Source: a virus
Virus record (IMG/VR): IMGVR_UViG_3300037189_014320
Span: 1 to 20,101 of that record
Reading direction: 5' to 3' (one strand)
Length of the DNA stretch: 20,101 bases
Below, in pieces: positions 1 through 6,251 of the stretch; the first letter of the stretch is position 1; the number at the start of each line of letters is the position of its first letter. The notes under the pieces are model-generated. The model was given only the letters and a program-made list of their open reading frames with translations. It searched no databases and was not told the origin of the DNA. A program made the position numbers and the translations under genes.

Positions 1-193
1 CCTGGATCCCGGAGAGCTCGACGAGCCTCGAGGCCCTGTCGCGTTCCGCGTCGATCCGCTTCAGCGCAGCGGCGTACCGCCCCTTCAGGCTGGAGATCTC
101 CGACCGCAGCCTGGCCAGCTCGGCGTCGGCCGCGAGCTGCGAGGCCGTGCCGGCGTCTTCGATGGCCTCATCTGTCAGTCGGCGCGAAGCCAT
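1..193 (-). CDS. Partial N-terminus of an unidentified coiled-coil protein
   Basis: The ATG lies at 191-193, preceded by a strong Shine-Dalgarno (AAGGAG, 7 bases upstream), and the frame stays open to the window edge, giving 64 codons with no stop. The visible part starts MASRRLTDEAIEDAG and continues as a charged helix rich in Ala, Arg, Leu and Glu (about residues 24-60) that looks like a coiled coil. It overlaps the end of the preceding 84-aa gene by 19 bases. The product cannot be named from this fragment. In some phages such an N-terminal coiled coil precedes a metallophosphoesterase or other enzyme domain, but that part, if present, lies outside the window. Confidence 0.7.
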   Translation of the reverse strand, partial: MASRRLTDEAIEDAGTASQLAADAELARLRSEISSLKGRYAAALKRIDAERDRASRLVELSGIQ

Positions 194-429
194 TGCTCAA
201 CTCCTTGGAAGCCGACAGACGAGATCTCGCGCGATTGCAAAACGCGGCTCAACGACTTTGCAAACACGCGAAGCGGCAGCTTGATTTTCCCGGCCTTCCA
301 GTCGGCCTTCACTTGCTGTAGCTCTGCCTGGTGCTCTTCTGCCACGCGACGATGCCACGGCTGCGTGCCGTGCGTCACGACTGCCGCGCTAACGGCCTCC
401 GCGAGAATGCTTGCCTTTGCTTTTGGCAC
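175..429 (-). CDS. Small basic helical protein, function unknown
   Basis: This is an 84-aa frame with a GTG start at 427-429, supported by a very strong Shine-Dalgarno (AAGGAGG) that sits inside the 3' end of the upstream gene. The sequence is mainly alpha-helical and basic, with an Ala-rich N-terminus (ILAEAVSAAVVTHG) and a C-terminal stretch, SLSRVLQSREISSVGFQGVEQWL, summarised here as SRVLQSREISSVGFQG, that looks like a small compact helical domain. The K-x-P-x-R-x-F-A-K-S pattern could suit DNA binding, but I recognise no family. It overlaps the 66-aa gene before it by 41 bases and the next gene by 19. It lies downstream of the tail fibres, where phages often begin an accessory or DNA-metabolism segment. 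Confidence 0.7.
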   Translation of the reverse strand: MPKAKASILAEAVSAAVVTHGTQPWHRRVAEEHQAELQQVKADWKAGKIKLPLRVFAKSLSRVLQSREISSVGFQGVEQWLRAD

Positions 430-589
430 GCTGCTCCCCCTCCTTGGGTTTCTGGGATCTGTTCAGGTAGACCCAGCCGTCGTCATCGGGAGTCCCCATG
501 ACCGGCGGGTCTTCGTCCGAGTCGTCCGCCAGGTCCGGGTTCAGGATGAACCGCGGCGGCGTTTGCTTGGCCTTCGATCGTTTTGCCAT
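389..589 (-). CDS. Small highly charged protein, function unknown
   Basis: This is a 66-aa frame from ATG 587-589. It has a basic N-terminus (MAKRSKAKQTPPRF), an acidic middle (DLADDSDEDPP) and a very basic, low-complexity C-terminus (KGKHSRGGR). It has no membrane segment and no motif I know, and is probably largely disordered. It follows the terminal fibre gene after a 44-base gap. Its 3' end carries the ribosome binding site of the next gene, and the two frames overlap by 41 bases, which is unusually long for this window. That lowers confidence slightly, although the start context and codon use look normal. Confidence 0.6.
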   Translation of the reverse strand: MAKRSKAKQTPPRFILNPDLADDSDEDPPVMGTPDDDGWVYLNRSQKPKEGEQRAKSKGKHSRGGR

Positions 590-633
590 CGCCCACCATG
601 GCCTCGGCAGTGTCGGGGAGTCATACCGTCACG

Positions 634-1608
634 TCATGCCAGGTACTGCACGATGACGCAGCCAGCGCCACCGGGGTAGCTCGAGTCGAACCCGCCACCG
701 CCGTATCCCGCAGCGAAATAGCGGGCTGGCGATGTCGGAACCTTGATTCCGCCCGAGCCGAACGCAGGCTCTGTACTACAGTCCTCGGTGGTCTTCAGGC
801 CGCAGGCCGCCGCCGCAGCCAGCACGCCGCCGTCGTAGGTCGCGTTGAGCGGCACACGTTTGCACGGCGACACGGCGCGCTCTTCCTTGTTGTCGCCGTA
901 TCCGGCCACAGCCCCGCCCAGGTACCAGCTGCTCAGGAAAATGGACCCGGTCAGGAACTGCCAGTTCGCGCCGTTGTTGCTCTGTCCGCCAGAGCCGCCG
1001 TTCCGGCCGCCGTCGCCGCCGCTCCACGAGCTGGCGCTGCCGCCGCTTGGTGCTGTGACGGTTGTCCCGCGATACGTCACAGACGTGCCAGAGCTGGTAA
1101 GCGAGATCGAAGGCGACTCGTACTGCGTGTCGACAGACCACGTCTTCCACGTCAGCGCGCCAGCCGTCCCACCGGTGCCGACGGTCGAGCCAGTTCCGAC
1201 CGCCCAGACCTTTATCGAGTTGACCCAGCACGGGATCGGAATGGTGCCAGACGACGTGAATAGTTGGTGAGCGCCGCAGTTATTCAGCCACGACGCGCCG
1301 TTGAACGAGTCAGAAGCCGCCCCTGCCCCGCACGCATTCAGCGCACGAACACGAACAGCCGTCGTATCTCTGCACCACGACAACGTCGCCGTGCGAGTGC
1401 TGGACGATGTCTCCATGAGCGTCTGCCAGCCGCCCGCGCCCAACGACTCGACGCGGTATCCCGTAAGTGGCCGCGTGCCTGTGCTGTCCGGCTCGTCCCA
1501 TGCGATCGAGCCTGAAGCGCAATCCGTGCTCAGGCTGGACTGTCGGATATTCAGCGGCGCGCTCGGCACGATGCACGCGCGACACGGAAATCCCAGGTGG
1601 CCTTTCAA
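634..1608 (-). CDS. Terminal tail fibre with fibronectin III-like and glycine-rich domains (candidate receptor-binding protein)
   Basis: This is a 324-aa protein. I chose the TTG start at 1606-1608 because it overlaps the preceding stop as TTGA and has GGAG at the right distance; the first ATG in frame lies far inside the upstream gene. Residues about 14-102 resemble a fibronectin III domain (PSAPLN start, W37, TGYRVESL at 49-56, and VRVRALNACGAG near the end). Residues about 131-324 are Gly/Ser/Thr-rich, beginning IKVWAVGTG and ending GGGGFDSSYPGGAGCVIVQY, a pattern of glycine-rich tail-fibre tip domains. There are 11 cysteines spread along the protein. As the last gene of the tail module, after a collagen-like fibre, it is a good candidate for host recognition. 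That role is inferred from position and composition. Confidence 0.8.
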   Translation of the reverse strand: MKGHLGFPCRACIVPSAPLNIRQSSLSTDCASGSIAWDEPDSTGTRPLTGYRVESLGAGGWQTLMETSSSTRTATLSWCRDTTAVRVRALNACGAGAASDSFNGASWLNNCGAHQLFTSSGTIPIPCWVNSIKVWAVGTGSTVGTGGTAGALTWKTWSVDTQYESPSISLTSSGTSVTYRGTTVTAPSGGSASSWSGGDGGRNGGSGGQSNNGANWQFLTGSIFLSSWYLGGAVAGYGDNKEERAVSPCKRVPLNATYDGGVLAAAAACGLKTTEDCSTEPAFGSGGIKVPTSPARYFAAGYGGGGFDSSYPGGAGCVIVQYLA

Positions 1609-2660
1609 GCTAGATCTCCGACCAGCAGCCACGAGTTGGAGCCGAGGTACACAAGAGACGCACCTGATCCCGTGGCGCGAAACGACGCGGACGGGGTGGC
1701 GGTAATGGTCACGCCTGACGCCCCAGCCACCGTCAACGCAGCCACGCCGATGCGCGCGATGTCGATATGCGACCCAGCCACCCACGACACGGACGAGCTC
1801 GCCGGCACAGTGATCGTGAGCGTTCCGCTCGACGCCGAAAACGTCAGCAGCGTTCCAACGTCGGAAAGCTGGAGCGTGTAGTTGGCGGTTTTTGCGCTGA
1901 GAGTTTGCGGATCGCCAAACGACCCAGCATCGCCTCGCGGAATCGTCAACGAAAGAGTCTGCGTCGGTGCCGTTCCGGTAATCGTGGCCGACGCAGAAGA
2001 TCCAGCGGCTCCAGTCGTGACAGTTCCGATCGACAAACTGTTAGCAGAGCCGGCAGAGCCGGCAGAGCCGGCAGAGCCGGCGGCCCCTGTATTGCCGCGC
2101 GGAATTGTAAGGTTCAACGTCTGCGACGGCGGATCGCCTGTTATCTCTGCCGACGCAGAAGAACCGGCTGCGCCCGTCGTCACAGTGCCGATCGAAAGCG
2201 AATTAGCAGAGCCGCCCGACCCAGACGCAGCCGGAATCACGAGAGATAACGTTTGATTCGGCGCCGCCCCTGTGAGCGTTGCCGACGCAGTCGTGCCGCT
2301 CGTCACGGTTCCGATCGATAGAGTCGTTGCCGGCCCTGATGGGCCTTGCGGGCCAGTAGCGCCAACGTCTCCTCGCGGAATCGTGAAATCGAGCGTGACG
2401 TTGTTGCCGTTGTTGCTCGACTTCGCCGACACGCTGGCCGAGCTGCCTGCGGAGCCGGTCGTCACTGTGCCGACAGCTATCGCTGTGGCTGGCGACCCCT
2501 GCGGACCAGTCGGTCCAATGCCGCCAGGCGTCCCTGCCAGCGATGCCGTGATCGTGTACGCCGACGACGACGCGCCAACGGCCACGCCGACAGTGTCGCC
2601 GGTTGTGGCGGTGACGTTTGGCCCGCTCTGGCCGTTGACGGTAACGGTGATGTCGCTCAT
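1605..2660 (-). CDS. Collagen-like tail fibre protein
   Basis: This is a 351-aa protein starting at ATG 2658-2660, overlapping the preceding stop as ATGA. The N-terminus (1-43) is beta-type (MSDITVTVNGQSGPNVTATT). Short collagen-like Gly-X-Y runs follow at about 45-57 (PGGIGPTGPQGSP), 97-110 (GDVGATGPQGPSGP) and 189-205 (GSA repeats). They separate four copies of a module of about 30-35 residues, IGTVTTGAAGSSASA...QTLSLTIPRG, beginning near 62, 115, 157 and 210. Residues 250-351 form a different C-terminal domain (ANYTLQLSDVG...LGSNSWLLVGD) of a kind common at the ends of phage fibres. It is probably a trimeric shaft connecting the tail tip to the terminal fibre protein encoded next. Confidence 0.88.
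   Translation of the reverse strand: MSDITVTVNGQSGPNVTATTGDTVGVAVGASSSAYTITASLAGTPGGIGPTGPQGSPATAIAVGTVTTGSAGSSASVSAKSSNNGNNVTLDFTIPRGDVGATGPQGPSGPATTLSIGTVTSGTTASATLTGAAPNQTLSLVIPAASGSGGSANSLSIGTVTTGAAGSSASAEITGDPPSQTLNLTIPRGNTGAAGSAGSAGSAGSANSLSIGTVTTGAAGSSASATITGTAPTQTLSLTIPRGDAGSFGDPQTLSAKTANYTLQLSDVGTLLTFSASSGTLTITVPASSSVSWVAGSHIDIARIGVAALTVAGASGVTITATPSASFRATGSGASLVYLGSNSWLLVGDLA
1932..2477 (-). repeat. Four imperfect protein-level repeats in the collagen-like fibre gene
   Basis: Four diverged copies of a coding module with the consensus (S)IGTVTTGAAGSSASA-x-ITG-x-x-P-x-QTL-x-LTIPRG lie at roughly residues 62-97, 115-144, 157-189 and 210-243 of the fibre. The last two are nearly identical in protein sequence; the first two are more diverged. 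Copies are separated by collagen-like or Gly/Ser linkers. This looks like duplication of a beta-strand fibre module within the gene. Confidence 0.85.
2044..2079. repeat. Perfect 9-bp tandem repeat, four copies
   Basis: The unit gcagagccg (+ strand) occurs four times head to tail. On the coding strand it specifies GSA triplets in a Gly-Ser-Ala linker of the collagen-like fibre. Because the unit is a multiple of three, slipped-strand changes in copy number would lengthen or shorten the linker without breaking the frame. Confidence 0.95.
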
Positions 2661-3049
2661 GGGATCCGGGCCGTGAACGTGCCGGACAGCGGCGTGAGCG
2701 TCACGCCATTAGGATCGGTCCACCGGAAATACCAGCGGTAGCCCGTGGCTGCCGACAGGGCGGTCGTCTGCGTCTCGGTGAGGCCGATCGACACTGTGCC
2801 GCCAGACAGCGAAACAGGCGACACAGTGAACGTGGCGGCCGTCGAGCCGATCACGTAGTTGCCAGAGCCAAGGCCGCCGTCCGGATTCGAGTACGTCGGG
2901 ACGAAGACCTTGGCCTCGAACGTGTACCCGGTCAGGTTGATCGGCGTGCTCGAGCTGCCAGGCACGGTGAACGCCAGGCCGACGTTCAGCTCGTCGCCGA
3001 TCACAAACGTGATCCCCAGATCTCCTGGGATTTGTGAGAACGTCGCCAC
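2657..3049 (-). CDS. Beta-domain tail or baseplate protein (BppU-N-like)
   Basis: This is a 130-aa protein with a GTG start at 3047-3049 and an AGGGA ribosome site just upstream. It begins FSQIPGDLGITFVIGDELNVG, consistent with the immunoglobulin-like domain seen at the N-termini of baseplate and fibre-attachment proteins (the LGITFVIGDELNV start, INLTGYTFEAKV, and a terminal YRWYFRWTDPNG strand pair). The family assignment is by pattern only. The gene is the first of a run of three (this protein, the collagen fibre, the terminal fibre) joined by 4-base overlaps. It follows the longest distal-tail gap, so a dedicated promoter is possible. It probably anchors the fibre to the tail tip. Confidence 0.65.
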   Translation of the reverse strand: MATFSQIPGDLGITFVIGDELNVGLAFTVPGSSSTPINLTGYTFEAKVFVPTYSNPDGGLGSGNYVIGSTAATFTVSPVSLSGGTVSIGLTETQTTALSAATGYRWYFRWTDPNGVTLTPLSGTFTARIP

Positions 3050-3083
3050 GGTGGGTCCCTCGCGGTAGTGGTCGAACGTTCAG

Positions 3084-3112
3084 ATTGTGCGGGAATCAGT
3101 TGACCGGTCAAC
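3084..3112 (-). promoter_or_regulatory. Candidate promoter and 14-bp palindrome before the fibre genes
   Basis: The 82-base gap 3050-3131 contains a perfect palindrome, GTTGACCGGTCAAC (3099-3112). On the minus strand, the TTGACC within it (3111-3106) matches a sigma-70 -35 box at 5 of 6 positions. After 16 bases, CACAAT (3089-3084) matches the -10 at 4 of 6. The spacing is acceptable and the palindrome overlapping the -35 could be an operator. The host's sigma factor preferences are unknown, so this remains a candidate. Confidence 0.35.
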
Positions 3113-3131
3113 ACGACCTAGCCCCTGGTTT

Positions 3132-3560
3132 TCAGGCCCGCCGAGCGTTGCTGATGGCCCGCCGCACGAGCATCCGCCCCACGGCATCAAGGAACGGCAG
3201 GCCGCGTGCCTGTGCCTCTGCGCGCATGACCGCCACAACCTCGTCGATGCGCTCGGGCTTGCTGCACTCGTCGCATCCCCAGGCGTCCATCTCTGCGGCC
3301 TTGGCGCGACAGGCGCAGGTCGGCGTTGGCTCGATGCCGAACTTCTTCAGCAGCTTGGAAAGCTCGGTGCCGGGGCCGCCGCGGGGAACATCTGCGACGA
3401 AAGGCAAAGCCGTAGCATTCTTCGCCGGTCGCGCCTGCGAAAACTCGTCGTCTACTACAACTGTCGCTGGGCAGGAACGCGGGGAGCCACAAAAACTATC
3501 GTAAACACCGCACGTCTTGCACCTGCGAGTTGCCGTATCGCACTCGCACAAACTGGTCAT
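3132..3560 (-). CDS. Cysteine-rich protein with GPGTEL motif, tail-module associated
   Basis: This is a 142-aa protein from ATG 3558-3560 (ATGA overlap with the preceding gene). It holds ten cysteines: C5, C7, C14, C17, C24 and C30 in the N-terminal part, then C82-x-C84 and C96-x-x-C99 around a helical segment. Residues 62-76 read GPGTELSKLLKKFGI, followed by TCACRAKAAEMDAWGCDEC. I associate this compound motif with phage-derived proteins of Planctomycetota, where its function is not known to me. The C-terminal half is helical and basic. The paired cysteines could bind zinc or form disulfides. It is the third of three consecutive cysteine-rich genes in the distal-tail region. Confidence 0.75.
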   Translation of the reverse strand: MTSLCECDTATRRCKTCGVYDSFCGSPRSCPATVVVDDEFSQARPAKNATALPFVADVPRGGPGTELSKLLKKFGIEPTPTCACRAKAAEMDAWGCDECSKPERIDEVVAVMRAEAQARGLPFLDAVGRMLVRRAISNARRA

Positions 3561-4393
3561 TCCTGTATTCCGTTGATTGATTTGAGCTCGGCGGACGTGG
3601 AAAAAGTCCTGCCGACAAGCCTGCTCAAGCAGACGCCTGATGTGTATGGCCCTGCGTCAGCGGCAAATCCGATTTGACCACGCGCAACCCAGCCTGTTCC
3701 GTTTGCCGTTGCGCGGCTGTTTCCGGCCCACGACGAAGCCCAGCTATCTTCAAGCAACGAGCCAATCTCAGAAGTGTCACGAAAATAATCAATTGCCACT
3801 TCAAAAACAGCTTGCGAATAAGTAGAGTAAGCATTGGCTTGCGCCGACACTTGTCCGACCATGCCGCTGTTTCCGATTGGCAAGCCTCCGCTCGCAAGGT
3901 TTCCATACTGCCATTGCTGGCATCGCGAATCCGTGTTTGACGAGTGCGATGAGTTTGTGATCCCAGAGACAGCGGATAGCGTGATGGTTGCGGAAAATTG
4001 CTTTTGCTTTACTCTCCCGAACATATTCCACACTTCCGCAAACCCATAGCTGACGGTCGGCCCCCACATATTGTATGAGCCCGCTATTGTTATGTTGATG
4101 AATCGCGGGTACGCGGAAAGGCCGTCTCCACAAAAACAGGTACACCACGGACAGCTAGATTGCGGCGCGGGAGTCAGGCAAACGGTGCAGCACTGGCTTG
4201 ATGTCGGACTGCACGTCGTCCCCACCCCCTTGAACGTCTTCCCCGTCCCCTGGCACTGGCACTGCGGCTTGACGCTGCACGTCGTGTCCTCGCAGCACGC
4301 GCCCTCCTTGCACGCTTCGAGGCAGGCGGCTTCGGTGGCGTAGCCGCCGGCACCTGACTTGCCGCCATATGTTGAAACTTGCCGGCATGGCAT
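3557..4393 (-). CDS. Cysteine-rich distal tail protein, function unknown
   Basis: This is a 278-aa protein from ATG 4391-4393, two bases after the preceding stop. The first 88 residues carry 16 cysteines, including EAACLEACKEGACC and CPWCTCFCG. The remaining ~190 residues look like an all-beta domain (FINITIAGSYNMWGP, FSATITLSAVSG, AVFEVAIDYF), with few cysteines. There is no clear signal peptide, so if disulfides form they would do so on the finished particle or after lysis; metal binding is the alternative. Gene order places it at the tail tip, so a role in adsorption or host-surface contact is plausible. Local GC is clearly lower than in the surrounding genes (21 of 60 bases at 3781-3840). 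Confidence 0.75.
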   Translation of the reverse strand: MPCRQVSTYGGKSGAGGYATEAACLEACKEGACCEDTTCSVKPQCQCQGTGKTFKGVGTTCSPTSSQCCTVCLTPAPQSSCPWCTCFCGDGLSAYPRFINITIAGSYNMWGPTVSYGFAEVWNMFGRVKQKQFSATITLSAVSGITNSSHSSNTDSRCQQWQYGNLASGGLPIGNSGMVGQVSAQANAYSTYSQAVFEVAIDYFRDTSEIGSLLEDSWASSWAGNSRATANGTGWVARGQIGFAADAGPYTSGVCLSRLVGRTFSTSAELKSINGIQE

Positions 4394-4395
4394 TT

Positions 4396-4950
4396 TCAGT
4401 CACCCCTGCGTACTGATGCTGCAAAGTACGGGTCATTCGGAGAACGGTAGGCGCTAAGCGACTGACCGTTGCACAAGGCGTTGAGTGCTTCTTTTCCATA
4501 GCCGGCAGAAAAACCTGTGGCTGTGAGGAAAGTGTTTGAATATGACAACCCTGGGCTGCCAGACGGATACCACAGCAAGTTCATTCCTTCCCCGAATGCC
4601 TGAGTATTCGACGAGCAGTTCGTGCATACCACAGAAACAGAAATGGCAACGCTTCCAGACATATAACTTCCGTACCACCCCAGCGTTGTGCAGGACGTTG
4701 GCCTAACGAGGCTTATGTCTCCCGCAGTGTCTGGATTTGGCCAGTTAGGCACTGACGTATTCCACGACGACGCTGCACAGTTGAATAGCAACACGTTCGG
4801 CAGCTTTCGTGCCGGGTCTTCGCAAATGCAAAAACAGTCGCCAGAAGCTGCGCCGTCATAGCACCACCAATCGCCGCAGCACCCGCAGTTCTCCGCGAGC
4901 TTGCCGTCCTTGAGGATGATCGCGTTGTTCTTCGTCGCGATGGGCGTCAT
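4396..4950 (-). CDS. Cysteine-rich distal tail protein with beta domain, function unknown
   Basis: This is a 184-aa protein from ATG 4948-4950 (ATGA overlap). It starts MTPIATKNNAIILKDGKLAE and then has a tight cysteine cluster, NCGCCGDWWC and CFCICEDP (C22, 24, 25, 30, 39, 41, 43). The remainder resembles a secreted-type beta domain rich in Ser, Gly, Asn and aromatic residues with five further cysteines. It matches its neighbour (3557-4393) in layout (cysteine cluster, then beta domain) and in low GC, though I see no clear sequence identity between them. It is probably a virion surface protein near the tail tip; function is unassigned. Confidence 0.75.
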   Translation of the reverse strand: MTPIATKNNAIILKDGKLAENCGCCGDWWCYDGAASGDCFCICEDPARKLPNVLLFNCAASSWNTSVPNWPNPDTAGDISLVRPTSCTTLGWYGSYMSGSVAISVSVVCTNCSSNTQAFGEGMNLLWYPSGSPGLSYSNTFLTATGFSAGYGKEALNALCNGQSLSAYRSPNDPYFAASVRRGD

Positions 4951-5372
4951 GTGCAGGCCGTGGTGTTAAGCCAGACGAGCTGGCCGCTCGTGTTGTGGGC
5001 GAGCACTTGCTGGGCCGACCCGCTGTACCCGGACAGGGCCGACCAGTCCCACGCCACCAGCACCCACTCGCCGGCGACGTATGCGATCTGACAGCCCATC
5101 GTCCCGGACGGCAGCAGGGAAGCGACGTAGTTTTTCGCCTTGTACTTCACCGCCGACAGCGTGGCGTCGGTGACTTCCTTCTCGGCCCCCTTGGCCCAGC
5201 TGCCGGAGAACGTCCCGCGGACCAGGGCGTCGTCGCCTGGGGCCGATCGCAGCCGCGTGCCGCCCTGGTTGCGGTCGCCGGCCTCGACCGTCAGCACGGC
5301 CCGGCCGATCCGCTTGGCGGCCTCGACGCTGAGCGCCACCCGCCTCCCGGTTTGTCGCGGCGGCTTGGCCAT
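4947..5372 (-). CDS. Tail-module protein, function unknown
   Basis: This is a 141-aa protein from ATG 5370-5372, joined to the preceding stop as TAATG. The N-terminus is basic (MAKPPRQTGRRVALSVEAAKRIGRAV), followed by an extended beta-type region. The C-terminal part, WDWSALSGYSGSAQQVLAHN then GQLVWLNTTACT, has the look of a repeat found in fibre and tail-tip proteins that bind or cap neighbouring subunits. I do not recognise a named family. Position between a probable baseplate component and the cysteine-rich proteins suggests a structural or assembly role. Confidence 0.65.
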   Translation of the reverse strand: MAKPPRQTGRRVALSVEAAKRIGRAVLTVEAGDRNQGGTRLRSAPGDDALVRGTFSGSWAKGAEKEVTDATLSAVKYKAKNYVASLLPSGTMGCQIAYVAGEWVLVAWDWSALSGYSGSAQQVLAHNTSGQLVWLNTTACT

Positions 5373-6250
5373 TAGCTCGGGTTCCCGAAGACGCTGAAAT
5401 CCGTCTCCTGGTACAGCCGGAACGCCAGGGCGTCAGGCTTTTGCCCGGCCGCCTTGGCCACGCCGTTCGACAGGGCCACTGGGGCCTTCACGGGCTTTTT
5501 GTCGGCGCCGAGGATCGCGGCCCTCGACGTCCCGCCGGTGGCCGGGCTGCCGCTGGAATCGACGAGCTGGTTGAAGCCGACGTCCCACGGTTTGAAATCC
5601 CACGTCTCCTCGCGGTAGTGGAACTCCCACGTCACCTCCCAGTACGGCTTCGTGTCGCTCGAGCTGCCGCTCACGGTGGCCTCTTTTTTGTTCGCCGACC
5701 GGAACGACGCCTTCCAGGTCCTGGCCGCCGAGCCGTTCCACGAGCTCGAGTTCACCGTGTTTGAGCGAGACTTGGCGATCGGCGACCATGACAGGTCCGA
5801 ATAGCACTTGGTCAGCGTCAGCGAGAACTCGCTCGACTCCCGCTCGGCCCCCTCGAGCGGATCGCCTGCACTGTTGACGACAAGGACGCCGTCCTTGTCC
5901 TTGAACACCGGAATGGACGTCGACGAGCCCGCGCCGCTCCAGCAGTCTTTTGGCATTCCGGTCGACGGGTCCGGCGTGTTCTCGACCGGCGGAATGTAGT
6001 ACCGAACGACCAGGCCCCAGATCATGCCGTCGCCAGACTCCTCGGTCAGGTCGAACTCCATCGCCTTGTGGCTCGTGAAGTCAGGGTAGCCGTCGCCGAA
6101 CAGGACGCTCGCGGCCTGCGAAATCTTCACGCGGGACGTCGTCGGCGAATCGACGCGGATGATCCACTTCCGCGTAAACGTAAACGTCTCGCCGTACTTG
6201 CCGGAAACGCCGGTGCCGCGGGCTATTTCAAGGCAGGACACGACGGACAT
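5372..6250 (-). CDS. Probable distal-tail or baseplate structural protein, unrecognised family
   Basis: This is a 292-aa protein from ATG 6248-6250 with a strong Shine-Dalgarno (GGGAGG), starting one base after the tape measure stop. It is rich in beta-strand patterns (TFTFTRKWIIRVDSP, MIWGLVVRYYIPP, YWEVTWEFHYREETWDFKPW) and has no enzymatic motif or membrane segment. In siphophages the gene right after the tape measure is usually the distal tail protein (Dit) or the tail hub. I cannot see Dit signatures, so the assignment rests on position. The end (LAFRLYQETDFSVFGNP) resembles the close of a compact domain, so the length seems complete. Confidence 0.65.
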   Translation of the reverse strand: MSVVSCLEIARGTGVSGKYGETFTFTRKWIIRVDSPTTSRVKISQAASVLFGDGYPDFTSHKAMEFDLTEESGDGMIWGLVVRYYIPPVENTPDPSTGMPKDCWSGAGSSTSIPVFKDKDGVLVVNSAGDPLEGAERESSEFSLTLTKCYSDLSWSPIAKSRSNTVNSSSWNGSAARTWKASFRSANKKEATVSGSSSDTKPYWEVTWEFHYREETWDFKPWDVGFNQLVDSSGSPATGGTSRAAILGADKKPVKAPVALSNGVAKAAGQKPDALAFRLYQETDFSVFGNPS

Positions 6251-6251
6251 A

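Noticed and set aside
2044-2079. CRISPR array
   Set aside because: The units are 9 bp, contiguous, without spacers and in frame with a Gly-Ser-Ala linker.
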